From NCBI GenBank assembly GCA_965200525.1, contig OZ241368.1, positions 2,418,001 through 2,482,000 on the forward strand: DNA of 64,000 nucleotides. The letters are read 5' to 3'. Origin of the DNA: JANNPJ01 sp965200525. GTDB taxonomy: Bacteria > Actinomycetota > Actinomycetes > Actinomycetales > Kineosporiaceae. The translations under genes and the position numbers were made by a program. Under the pieces are notes generated by a model that had not been told where the DNA came from, searched no databases, and saw only the letters and a program-made list of their open reading frames with translations. Shown here one piece after another: positions 1 through 7,866 of this stretch. The number at the start of each line of letters is the position of its first letter. The stretch's first letter is position 1.

Positions 1-20
1 CACCGGTCGCCGCACAACGG

Positions 21-35
21 CAACTAGAGTAGTTG
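21..35. promoter_or_regulatory. 15-bp palindrome upstream of the FMN reductase
   Basis: CAACTA-GAG-TAGTTG is a perfect inverted repeat with 6-base arms. It contains a -10-like TAGAGT at 25-30 and lies about 40 bases before the GTG start. TAGTT-type palindromes are common operators for MarR/HTH repressors of redox genes, so this could be an autogenous or stress operator. The regulator is not in the window. Confidence 0.35.
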
Positions 36-74
36 AGCTATCACTCGAACTTGCTGCCTCTTGGAGTTGCCGCC

Positions 75-656
75 GTGTCGAAGCCCGTTCTGCAGATCGT
101 CATCGCCAGCACCCGGCCGGGGCGGGTCGGCCTGCCGGTCGCCCAGTGGTTCGAGCAGGAGGCCCACAAGCACGCCGGGTTCGAGATCGAGGTCGTCGAC
201 CTGGCCGAGGTCAATCTGCCGTTCTTCGACGAGCCCAACCACCCGCGGCTGCGGCAGTACACCCACCAGCACACCTTCGACTGGAGCGCGACGATCGACC
301 GGGCCGACGCCTTTGTGTTCGTCACCCCGGAGTACAACTACGGCTTCAACGCGGTGCTGAAGAACGCCCTCGACTTCCTGTCCCAGGAGTGGGCCAACAA
401 GCCGGCCGGATTCGTCAGCTACGGCGGCATCGCGGCCGGCACCCGGGCCGTTCAGCTGCTCAAGCCGGTGCTCAGCGCGCTCAAGGTGTTCCCGGCCACG
501 GGCGCGGTGAACATTCCGTTCGTGGCCCAGTTCCGCGACGACGACGGCAACATCGTGCCCAACGACGTGATGATCGCCGCCGCCGACGCGATGCTGGTCG
601 AGCTCGAGATGCTGGCTCACCAGCTGGCACCGCTACGGGCCAGGTCCACCCTCTGA
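75..656 (+). CDS. NAD(P)H-dependent FMN reductase family protein
   Basis: A 193-residue flavodoxin-fold oxidoreductase that would bind FMN and reduce flavin, quinones or azo compounds with NAD(P)H in the cytoplasm. The N-terminal ASTRPGRVGLPVA stretch is the FMN-phosphate loop. TPEYNYGFNAVLKNALD matches the family's TPEYN...LKNA(I/L)D signature, and SYGGIAAG follows as in relatives. The frame is open from a TTG at 33, but the GTG at 75 is preferred: it has a GGAG eight bases upstream and gives the usual family N-terminus. The gene sits alone before ilvA. The substrate cannot be told from sequence. Confidence 0.85.
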   Translation: MSKPVLQIVIASTRPGRVGLPVAQWFEQEAHKHAGFEIEVVDLAEVNLPFFDEPNHPRLRQYTHQHTFDWSATIDRADAFVFVTPEYNYGFNAVLKNALDFLSQEWANKPAGFVSYGGIAAGTRAVQLLKPVLSALKVFPATGAVNIPFVAQFRDDDGNIVPNDVMIAAADAMLVELEMLAHQLAPLRARSTL

Positions 657-689
657 CGCGAGCCCGGCGCTGCGTGCGACCATTCCAGG

Positions 690-1934
690 ATGCCGACTGA
701 CCGCCTCGCCTTGCCAGTGACCTGCGACGACGTCGAGGCCGCGGGGCGACTGCTGCGCGGCGTCGTGCGGCGGACCCCGGTGGTCCGCAGCCGGGCGCTG
801 TCCGACCGGCTCGGCGGCCCGGTCCACCTGAAGTGCGAGAACCTCCAGCGGGCCGGCTCTTTCAAGATCCGCGGGGCCTACACCCGGATGTCCCGGTTGT
901 CCGACGCGGAGAAGGCCCGCGGCGTCGTGGCCGCCAGCGCCGGCAACCACGCCCAGGGGGTGGCGCTGGCGGCCCGGCTGCTCGGCCTGCCGTCCCGGGT
1001 CTACATGCCGGTCGGCGCGCCGCTGCCCAAGCTCGACGCCACCCGCGGCTACGGCGCCGAAGTGGTGCTGACCGGCAACACGGTCGACGAGTGCCTGGTC
1101 GCGGCCGAGCAGTGGTCGGCCGACAGCGGGGCCGTGCTGATCCACCCCTTCGATCACCAGGACGTCGTGGCCGGCCAGGGCACGGTCGGCCTGGAACTGC
1201 TGGAGCAGCTGCCGGGCGTGAACACCGTGCTGGTCAGCACCGGCGGCGGCGGCCTGCTGGCCGGCATCGCGACCGTGCTCAAGGCCCGCCGTCCGGAGAT
1301 CCGGATCATCGGGGTGCAGGCCGAGACGGCCGCGGCCTACCCGCCCTCGCTGGCCCTCGGCCGGCCCGAGGCGCTGGCCTCGATGAGCACGATGGCCGAC
1401 GGCATCGCGGTCGGGCGGCCCGGCGACGTGCCGTTCGCCATCGTCGAGGGCCTGGTCGACGAGATCGTCACGGTCAGCGAGGAGATGATCTCCCGGGCCA
1501 TGCTGCTCCTGCTCGAGCGGCAGAAGTTGCTGGTCGAGCCGGCCGGGGCGGTCGCGGTGGCGGCCCTGCTCGGGGCCGAGGGCAGCTCGCCCCTGGTCGA
1601 CGCGACCGGGGCGCCGGTGCTGGCCGTGCTCTCCGGCGGCAACGTCGACCCGCTGCTGCTGATGCGCCAGATCCGGCACGGCATGGCCTCGGCCGGGCGC
1701 TACCTGCGGTTGCAGGTGGCTCTGCCGGACAGTCCCGGCTCGCTGGCCGGGCTGCTGGCCGTGCTGGCCACCACCGCCGCCAACGTGCTCGAGGTCGAGC
1801 ACGTCCGGACCGGCCCGCAGATCCCGGTGAACGACGTCGAGATCGCCGTCTGGCTGGAGACCCGGGGCGAGACCCACTGCCAGCAGGTCCTGGCCGACCT
1901 CACCGCCGCCGGCTACCACCCCCACGTCGCCTAG
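690..1934 (+). CDS. ilvA: Threonine ammonia-lyase (threonine dehydratase)
   Basis: A PLP enzyme that deaminates threonine to 2-oxobutanoate, the first step of isoleucine synthesis or of threonine breakdown. The PLP lysine lies in GSFKIRGAY (about residue 59), the substrate loop is SAGNHAQG, and the phosphate-binding glycine loop is STGGGGLLAG (about 182-191). Residues after about 330 form a single ACT-like domain. The 414-residue length fits the short one-ACT class (IlvA1/TdcB-like) rather than the two-ACT biosynthetic enzyme. ATG at 690 follows an AGGA. It is convergent with the next gene, with only 40 bases between the stops. Confidence 0.88.
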   Translation: MPTDRLALPVTCDDVEAAGRLLRGVVRRTPVVRSRALSDRLGGPVHLKCENLQRAGSFKIRGAYTRMSRLSDAEKARGVVAASAGNHAQGVALAARLLGLPSRVYMPVGAPLPKLDATRGYGAEVVLTGNTVDECLVAAEQWSADSGAVLIHPFDHQDVVAGQGTVGLELLEQLPGVNTVLVSTGGGGLLAGIATVLKARRPEIRIIGVQAETAAAYPPSLALGRPEALASMSTMADGIAVGRPGDVPFAIVEGLVDEIVTVSEEMISRAMLLLLERQKLLVEPAGAVAVAALLGAEGSSPLVDATGAPVLAVLSGGNVDPLLLMRQIRHGMASAGRYLRLQVALPDSPGSLAGLLAVLATTAANVLEVEHVRTGPQIPVNDVEIAVWLETRGETHCQQVLADLTAAGYHPHVA

Positions 1935-1974
1935 GCCGGCCGAAAGTGTGGGCTGTTCTGCCCCTTTGGCTCGG

Positions 1975-3276
1975 TCAGAACTTCCCGGAAACTCCGCCAC
2001 CGACCTGGATGAGGGCGTGGGTGCCGGTGGTGCGCCAGGGGGTGGCGGTGGCGTCGAGGGCGGTTTCGGTGGCCGGGGTGAGGCCGACGATCACGTCGGA
2101 CTTGAGCGTGCGCAAGGCCGCCACCGGGCTCGGAAAGTAGCTGGTCAGCTCGGCGAACCCGGTGGTGGCGGGCCAGTACCGGTCACCGACCAGGCGGCGG
2201 TAGTTCAGGTCGCCCTTGGTGATGGTCAGTTTGGCGCCGGCCAGGTCGGCCAGCAGTTGCCCACCGAAACCCGGCTGAGGGTCGCCCTCGCCCGAGGCCG
2301 GGCTCGCGGTCGGGCTCGCGGCGGCCACGAGCTCGCCGTAGGACAGGGGCGACACCGAGAACGGGTCGGCCCGGACGATCAGCCGGCCGTCGACCAGGGC
2401 CGAGGCCAGTCGGCGGCCGACCTCGGCCGCGGCCGGGCCGGCTCCGGTCATCCGGCGCAGGGCGGCCAGCAGGTCGGCCGTCGTGGCGTCCGAGACGAAG
2501 TACGGCCGGGGTTTGAGGTGCAGCACCACCTCGGCCGCCCGGCCCGCGGCCAGCAGGTGGTCGATCAGGATCAGGTCGGGCAGCAGCTCGCGGCCGGCGT
2601 TGTCGGCCAGCACCACGACCCGGCCCGGGCCGCCGTCCGGCCCGGCCGCGGCCAGCAGCTCGCTCAGCCGCGCGCGGTCATCGGCGACCAGCGCCTCGAC
2701 CCGTTCCCCGGCGGCCGAGCCCCCGGCCGAACCGGCGGCCGAGCCACCGGCCGGGCCGCGCGCCTGGAGCAGGAAGCCGAGGTCGGCCCGGTTGCCCCAA
2801 AGGGCGGCCAGGATCAGGGCCTGCTCCCGCGCACCGACGTCGAGCCGGGCCAGTCCGTCGAGGGCGGCCAGTTCGTCGTCCACCTGCGGGTCGGCCAGCT
2901 CGGCGGCCTTGGCCGGGGCGAAGGGGTCGATCCCGAACCACGGGCCGGGCGTCAGGTATCCGGTGGCGGACAGCAGCTTTCGATAGAAGTAGTTTTCGGC
3001 CCAGAGAAAGGGCAGGTCATGCCAGCTGCGGCCGAGGTACCCGGCCGACCAGGTGGCCCACTGGACGGCGTCGGGCGCGTCGTCGGTGAGCGGTTCGACC
3101 ACGCCGGTGATCTCCCGGCCCAGGTCCTCGATCGCCCGCCGCCGCGCCGGCGGGTACGGGTGAGCCGCGAGAACCTGTTCGATCAGGGCCGGATGCCGGT
3201 CCTGGATCACCGTCCAGGAGTAGGAACCGGGGATGTCGCAGCGGATCGGCCGGCCGGAACCGAAGGGGCTGTCCAT
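1975..3276 (-). CDS. DUF89 / ARMT1-like damage-control phosphatase family protein
   Basis: A 433-residue protein of the metal-dependent DUF89 family, whose members hydrolyse phosphate from damaged or side-product metabolites. Signature pieces are visible: VVLADNAGRELLPDLILIDHLL, with the metal-binding Asp-Asn pair; LKPRPYFVSDAT; and the late TITKGDLNYR block typical of the family. The frame is open to 3426, but the ATG at 3276 starts at the conserved region and the upstream residues look like read-through of non-coding DNA. An Ala/Gly-rich insert near residues 180-195 is low complexity. The exact substrate is unknown. Confidence 0.78.
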   Translation of the reverse strand: MDSPFGSGRPIRCDIPGSYSWTVIQDRHPALIEQVLAAHPYPPARRRAIEDLGREITGVVEPLTDDAPDAVQWATWSAGYLGRSWHDLPFLWAENYFYRKLLSATGYLTPGPWFGIDPFAPAKAAELADPQVDDELAALDGLARLDVGAREQALILAALWGNRADLGFLLQARGPAGGSAAGSAGGSAAGERVEALVADDRARLSELLAAAGPDGGPGRVVVLADNAGRELLPDLILIDHLLAAGRAAEVVLHLKPRPYFVSDATTADLLAALRRMTGAGPAAAEVGRRLASALVDGRLIVRADPFSVSPLSYGELVAAASPTASPASGEGDPQPGFGGQLLADLAGAKLTITKGDLNYRRLVGDRYWPATTGFAELTSYFPSPVAALRTLKSDVIVGLTPATETALDATATPWRTTGTHALIQVGGGVSGKF

Positions 3277-3320
3277 GGCTCCAGCCTGGCAGCCCCGGCC
3301 GAGCCGAGTACGTTCGGAGG

Positions 3321-3539
3321 GTGACCTCTGGCTCTGAGACTCCGGCCGGGCCCGCGTCAGAGCCCGAACGACGACCTGAGGACGACGCGAGCCCGGACGC
3401 CGAGCCGCCGGGCGAGCCGGCAGCACCCCCCGTCACCGAGCGCGCCGCCCCGGACGGCGACCTCGGTCCGATGCCGGCGGGTAACCGGCCGGGCGAGCCC
3501 GCGCCCGCCCGCCGGCGCTACGGCTGGCGCCGGGACTGA
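3321..3539 (+). CDS. Small acidic Pro/Glu-rich hypothetical protein
   Basis: A 72-residue open frame starting at GTG, divergent from the DUF89 gene by 44 bases. It is rich in Pro, Glu, Asp and Ala, with a basic end (RRRYGWRRD), and looks disordered. GGAGG touches the start codon, too close for a normal ribosome site, so the transcript may be leaderless or the call may be wrong. No family is recognised. Confidence 0.35.
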   Translation: MTSGSETPAGPASEPERRPEDDASPDAEPPGEPAAPPVTERAAPDGDLGPMPAGNRPGEPAPARRRYGWRRD

Positions 3540-3621
3540 ACCGGCACCGAGCTGACCGGGGGCATCCGCCCCGTCGTCGCCCGACACACGGTTGAATGGC
3601 CCGTATGACGGGAATGAGCTG

Positions 3622-3843
3622 ATGCTGGACACTGCGTGGAAGCTGGTGCGCGACTTCTTCACCGTGCTCTTCGACCTGATCTACTGGCTCTGGCGCACCC
3701 TGTGGAACCTCAACCGGGGCGCCGTCCGCACCTTCATGCCGGGTCAGAGCAAGGCCGTGCACACCGTGGTCACGTACCTGGTGGTCATGCTCGAGATCGT
3801 CGGTCTCTGGGTGGCCGCCGTGGCCTGGGCCGCCCGGAACTGA
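3622..3843 (+). CDS. Small two-helix membrane protein, hypothetical
   Basis: A 73-residue protein with an amphipathic/aromatic helix (FFTVLFDLIYWLWRTLW) and a clear membrane helix near the C-terminus (VVTYLVVMLEIVGLWVAAVAW). The frame opens at a TTG at 3592, but the ATG at 3622 places the start at the helical region. The ribosome site is weak either way. No function can be given from sequence. Confidence 0.55.
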   Translation: MLDTAWKLVRDFFTVLFDLIYWLWRTLWNLNRGAVRTFMPGQSKAVHTVVTYLVVMLEIVGLWVAAVAWAARN

Positions 3844-3887
3844 TCACCCGAGCGGCCCGGCCCACGTAGCCGGCCCACTTAGCCGTC

Positions 3888-3911
3888 CACGTAGCCGGCC
3901 TCGACTACGTG
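3888..3911. terminator. Candidate bidirectional hairpin between convergent genes
   Basis: CACGTAG (3888-3894) and CTACGTG (3905-3911) form a perfect 7-bp stem with a 10-base loop. The right arm overlaps the stop codon of the lipoprotein gene. A further CACGTAGCCGG copy at 3863 gives an alternative partner. There is no U-tract. The position between two converging genes suggests termination. Confidence 0.4.
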
Positions 3912-5203
3912 CTCTTGCCGCCGAACATCTGGTCGATCTGGTCGTCGGTCAGGCCCGAGGCCTTCAGCTGCTTGCGCTGGGCCTTGGTCAGCTTCGGCGC
4001 CGCGGCGCTGCCACTGCCGCCGGCGGTGTTGCCCGATCCGGCGGTCAGGCCGCCCAGCCCGCCGGCGCCGGAGAGGGCCCCGGCCGGGATCTGGTCGAGC
4101 AGGGCCTTGATGTCGATCTCGGTCGCCCCGGACGGCACCTCGACCTTGCCGCCGTCCACCGCAACCGCGATGTCCAGGGCCAGCTTGTGGCCGGGGACCG
4201 GCTTGTCGAAGAACTGGGTCAGGTCGAGCGAGACGTCGGTGAGCTTGTCGTCCTTGACCCAGAGGTCGAGGTTGAAGTTCTTGTCCGGGATCTTGGCGAT
4301 GTTCTTCTTGATCTCGGACGCGCCGTCCTGGCCGACCCGCGCGATCAGGTCGGGCTCGACCGCCTGGGCGACCTGCTTGGCCGGCGCGCCGAGCCGGTAG
4401 CCGGTGCCCTTGGTGGCGTCGTCACCGAGGTCGCTGATGGTGGCCTTCTGCTGGTACGCCGTCTTCAGGTCGGCGATCAGCTTCTGGATCTTGGCCGGGT
4501 CGACCGAGGCCGACGGCGCCGGGGTGGGCAGGTTCTTGAGCAGGCCGCTCGACTTGGCCGCCTGGGCCGCCTTGACCAGGTCGAGGGAGACCCACTCGCC
4601 CTTGGCCGCCTTGGCGATCCCGTTCATCGACGGCGGCAGGCTGCTCAGGGCCTCGTCGAGCTGGGCCGGGTTCTGGTCGGCCAGGGTGAGGATCTTCTTC
4701 ACGTCGGCCCGCAGGTAGATCACGCCGTTGATGCTGCGCAGCTCGACCAGCGAACTGCCCGACGCCTCGACCAGCACCGACGTCGAGCCCTGCTTCTTCA
4801 GCGCCGCGGCCAGCGCATCGGGGTCGCCGAGCAGGCTGCTCAGGTCGGAGGAGGTGCTGCCGGTGCTGGCCTTGGTCGAGTCACCGAGCGTCTTGCCGTC
4901 CGGCGCGACCAGGTTGACCACGACGTCGCCGCCAAGCACCTTGCTCAGCGCCTTCTGGTCGGAGGCCTTGATCGGGTCGCCCTCGGCCTTGCCGATGGCG
5001 ACCAGGTCGGCCACCGAGGTGTCGAGCTTGACCGTGAAGGCGACGCTCTTGGCGTCGTTGAAGCTGGAGAGCGCGGACGTCACGTTCTCCTTGGCCGAGT
5101 GCTTGGCCGAGAGCTGCTTGGCCGCCCCACAACCACTGACTCCGAGCGCGACCGCCAGGCTCACCCCGGCGGCCACTACTACCTTTGAACGCGCGCCACT
5201 CAC
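3905..5203 (-). CDS. Secreted lipoprotein of unknown function
   Basis: A 432-residue predicted lipoprotein. The GTG start gives a short basic N-terminus, a hydrophobic stretch and the lipobox V-S-G-C with Cys at residue 25, so it should be anchored on the outer face of the membrane. The body alternates beta-rich and Lys/Asp-rich segments, loosely like actinobacterial LppX/LprG-type carriers, but the family is not certain. The C-terminus has a Gly/Ser/Ala-rich stretch, then a charged LTKAQRKQLKASGLTDDQ helix. A GGGGTGG lies just before the start; the frame upstream to 5311 is probably leader. Confidence 0.7.
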   Translation of the reverse strand: MSGARSKVVVAAGVSLAVALGVSGCGAAKQLSAKHSAKENVTSALSSFNDAKSVAFTVKLDTSVADLVAIGKAEGDPIKASDQKALSKVLGGDVVVNLVAPDGKTLGDSTKASTGSTSSDLSSLLGDPDALAAALKKQGSTSVLVEASGSSLVELRSINGVIYLRADVKKILTLADQNPAQLDEALSSLPPSMNGIAKAAKGEWVSLDLVKAAQAAKSSGLLKNLPTPAPSASVDPAKIQKLIADLKTAYQQKATISDLGDDATKGTGYRLGAPAKQVAQAVEPDLIARVGQDGASEIKKNIAKIPDKNFNLDLWVKDDKLTDVSLDLTQFFDKPVPGHKLALDIAVAVDGGKVEVPSGATEIDIKALLDQIPAGALSGAGGLGGLTAGSGNTAGGSGSAAAPKLTKAQRKQLKASGLTDDQIDQMFGGKST

Positions 5204-5298
5204 AACCCACCCCTTGCCCGTTGAATCTCGGACGGTCCCGCGCCGATCCGGCTGCGGGCGCCTGGTGCTCCGCCGTACATCGGCAGACCGAGACACCG

Positions 5299-5327
5299 TA
5301 TGTAGTGGCACGATAGCTGCCTCTCAA
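5299..5327 (-). promoter_or_regulatory. Sigma-70-like promoter for the lipoprotein gene
   Basis: Reading the minus strand, TTGAGA (5327-5322), a 17-base spacer and TACATA (5304-5299) lie about 95 bases before the lipoprotein GTG. The spacing is ideal, but the -10 lacks the usual final T. Confidence 0.4.
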
Positions 5328-5407
5328 CGGACGCGTTGTCCGAAAACGGAAGATAACCGCACCGCCGAGATGCAATCGTTGCGGGCCGGCCGCCGTTCAG
5401 TTGCCGC

Positions 5408-6682
5408 TCAGTCGCGGGTCGCCGTCCAGGCCAGGGTGCGTAGCCGCAGCGCCACGGCCGCCACCACCAGCAGGACGCCGACGGCGAAGCCGAGCAGGGC
5501 GCTGCGCAACGAGACGGCCAGGGTGGCCAGGCCGATCCCGAGCACCGGAATCACCAGTCCGGCGTAGGCGGCCAGGAACAGTCCGGCCAGCGCCTCCCCC
5601 CGGGCCTCGGGCCGGGCCAGACCGACCACCGTGCCCAGGGCCCCCTTGAACAGCACCCCAACCCCGGAGCCGGCGATCATGCCGCCGGCGATGAACAGGG
5701 CCAGGGTCGGCCACCAGACGGCCGCGGTCACGACCAGGACACCGGCGGCCATCAGGGCCAGCCCGGACCGGACCTGCTGCGGTGCACTCAGCCCGGAGGC
5801 GGCGATCTGGGCCACCGCGCCGGCCCCGAAGACCAGGAAGGTCACGCCGCCGGAGAGCAGCGGCGAGCGGTGGTGCAGGGTGCCGGCGATGAAGCCGGGC
5901 GCGACCGAGGTGAACAGGCCGAGCAGGGAGAACGCCGCGAACGAGGCCACGGCGACCGTGTAGTACAGCGGGCGGCCCTGGCTGGGCACGCTGACCCGCT
6001 GCGGCCGGTAGCGCGGTCGCAGCCGGTCCAGGTCGACCGTCTCGGGCACCGCCACGACGGCGATCGCGGCCACCAGCAGCAGGGCCAGGAAGACGGCGTA
6101 AGGCACCACCAGCGGATGGACGACGTACTCGGCGAACAGCCCGGCGACCAGCGGGCCGAGGGCCAGGCCACCCATGTTGGCCGCGACCGCGGCCCGGTCG
6201 GCCCGCAGCCGCCCGGTTCCGGGGCGGGCCAGGGCGTGCAGCTCGCCCATCTGGGCGGTCGCGGTGGCGGTGATCAGACCGACGCCGATCCCGGTGACCA
6301 CCCGGGCCACGATCAGGCCCGGCAGCGCCGTCCAGACCAGGAACAGCCCGGCCGCCACCACCTCGGCCGCGAGCGCGGCCAGCAGCAGCCGGCGCCGGCC
6401 GAGCCAGTCCGAGGTGTGCCCGGCCAGGAACAGGCTGCCGATCACGCCGACCGCGTAGGCGGCGAAGATCACCGTGATCATGAAGGTGGAGAAGCCGTCG
6501 CGGGCCCGGTAGAAGGCGTACAGCGGGGCCGGGACGGTGGAGAAGGCCATCGCCGTGGCGAAGACCAGGCCGATCGCCCAGAAGCCGGTGCCGTGGCTCA
6601 GCCCCGGTCGGGCCGGTCGCCGATCGCCGGAGCTGGGGTGGGATCCGGCGGTCGGGCCGGTGACTGACGTGCTGGTGGTCAT
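5408..6682 (-). CDS. MFS transporter, drug-efflux type
   Basis: A 424-residue integral membrane protein with about 12 hydrophobic helices in two halves, typical of the major facilitator superfamily. The loop between helices 2 and 3 reads GHTSDWLGRRRLLL, the family's G-x3-D-x2-G-R-R/K signature. AGSGVGVLFKGALG resembles a second-half motif. It most likely exports a small molecule or drug by proton antiport. Two ATGs nine bases apart (6691, 6682) could start it; the second is chosen. It is divergent from a LysR-type gene 82 bases away, the usual layout of a regulator and its target. Confidence 0.8.
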   Translation of the reverse strand: MTTSTSVTGPTAGSHPSSGDRRPARPGLSHGTGFWAIGLVFATAMAFSTVPAPLYAFYRARDGFSTFMITVIFAAYAVGVIGSLFLAGHTSDWLGRRRLLLAALAAEVVAAGLFLVWTALPGLIVARVVTGIGVGLITATATAQMGELHALARPGTGRLRADRAAVAANMGGLALGPLVAGLFAEYVVHPLVVPYAVFLALLLVAAIAVVAVPETVDLDRLRPRYRPQRVSVPSQGRPLYYTVAVASFAAFSLLGLFTSVAPGFIAGTLHHRSPLLSGGVTFLVFGAGAVAQIAASGLSAPQQVRSGLALMAAGVLVVTAAVWWPTLALFIAGGMIAGSGVGVLFKGALGTVVGLARPEARGEALAGLFLAAYAGLVIPVLGIGLATLAVSLRSALLGFAVGVLLVVAAVALRLRTLAWTATRD

Positions 6683-6764
6683 GTCAACCATCGTGCGCCG
6701 TAGCAGGCATCCAGTCCAACGATCGTTTTTGCTGCTACCCATCATGATCAGTGATACTTCCTCG
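6683..6764. promoter_or_regulatory. Divergent promoter/operator region for MFS and LysR genes
   Basis: This 82-base spacer is less GC-rich than its surroundings. It holds the palindromes ACGATCGT (6719-6726) and ATCATGAT (6741-6748). LysR regulators usually bind such shared spacers, but no clear T-N11-A box is unique enough to assign. Confidence 0.3.
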
Positions 6765-7658
6765 ATGGAGCTTCGCCAGCTGGAGCAGTTCGTGGCCGTG
6801 GCCGAGGCGGGCAGCTTCACCCGGGCCGCCGAGCGGCTGCACGTCGTCCAGTCCGGGGTGTCGGCGTCCGTGCAGGGCCTGGAGCGCGATCTGGGAGCCC
6901 GACTGTTCGAGCGCGGCGCCGGTGGGGTGCGGTTGACCCCGGCCGGATCGGCCCTTCTGCCGGCCGCTCGGGCCACGCTCGATGCGGCCCGGGTGGCCCG
7001 CGACGTGGTGGCCGAGATCGCCACTGGGATCGCGGGGGACGTCGTGCTGGGCACGATGGCCTCCCTGGGCGCGGTCGACCTGCCCGGCCTGCTGGCCCAG
7101 CTGCGGCGCGACCACCCGGCGGTCCGGGTCCGGCTGCGCACCTCGCCGACCGGCACCACCGGCCTGACCGAGGGCCTGGCCCGCGGTGAGCTCGATGCGG
7201 CGCTGATCGCCAACGACGGGTCGGGTATCGCCGGGATCCGGCTGACCCGGCTGCTGGACGTGCCGATCGTGGCGCTGATGCGCGCCGACCACCCGCTGGC
7301 CGACCCGACCGGGGTGTCACTGAAGGCGCTGGCCGGCGAGCCGTTCATCGATTTCCCGATCGGCTACGGCATCCGCCGGGCCGTGGACGCAGCCTACGAG
7401 CGGCTCGGGCTGACCCGCTCGGTGGCGGTCGAGGTGAACGACACCAGCGACGCCGCCGCCTACGTGCGGCTGGGGCTCGGCGTCAGCCTGGTGCCCTCGG
7501 TCGCGTTCGGCCGGCCGGGTCACGGCGTGCGCGAGTTCCCGCTACGCCCGGCCCTGCCCCTGGTGTTGTGGCTGGGTGTCTCCACCAGCCGGACGCCGAG
7601 CGCCGCGGCCCGGGCCCTGCTCGACCTGATCCCGAGTCACACCGGCCGGATCGTCTGA
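6765..7658 (+). CDS. LysR-family transcriptional regulator
   Basis: A 297-residue regulator. Residues 1-60 form the winged helix-turn-helix (MELRQLEQFVAVAEAGSFTR, then a helix with QSGVSASVQGLERDLG), and the rest is a periplasmic-binding-protein-like effector domain. It likely controls the divergent MFS exporter and itself. ATG at 6765 gives the canonical LysR N-terminus; an in-frame ATG at 6744 is possible. The inducer is not predictable. Confidence 0.85.
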   Translation: MELRQLEQFVAVAEAGSFTRAAERLHVVQSGVSASVQGLERDLGARLFERGAGGVRLTPAGSALLPAARATLDAARVARDVVAEIATGIAGDVVLGTMASLGAVDLPGLLAQLRRDHPAVRVRLRTSPTGTTGLTEGLARGELDAALIANDGSGIAGIRLTRLLDVPIVALMRADHPLADPTGVSLKALAGEPFIDFPIGYGIRRAVDAAYERLGLTRSVAVEVNDTSDAAAYVRLGLGVSLVPSVAFGRPGHGVREFPLRPALPLVLWLGVSTSRTPSAAARALLDLIPSHTGRIV

Positions 7659-7706
7659 CCGCGGGCCGGTTCCGCGAACCGGAACCCTCGATCGGCCGAG
7701 CCAAGT

Positions 7707-7718
7707 TACCTGACGGTA
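7707..7718. promoter_or_regulatory. TACC-N4-GGTA operator-like palindrome
   Basis: TACC-TGAC-GGTA is a perfect inverted repeat about 150 bases before the Fe-S oxidoreductase, with a -10-like TAGAAT overlapping its right end (7717-7722). Similar TACC...GGTA sites are bound by TetR-type regulators of fatty-acid genes in actinomycetes. That would fit a role of the Fe-S protein in acyl-CoA oxidation, but this is inference. Confidence 0.35.
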
Positions 7719-7866
7719 GAATCTCGGTCGGAAGCAGCTCCCGAATGACGCAGGCCACGTGACAACGCCCTTGCGACCAGCCTTCGGACTGCAAGACTGA
7801 CCCGATTCCTGTCCCCCGGAACCCCGGCCGGACCGCCCGACAGAGTCGACGGGAGCACCACCGGCG

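Noticed and set aside
24..620. 198-codon minus-strand frame opposite the FMN reductase
   Set aside because: It is a shadow of the reductase, His/Gly/Asp-rich, with no domain.
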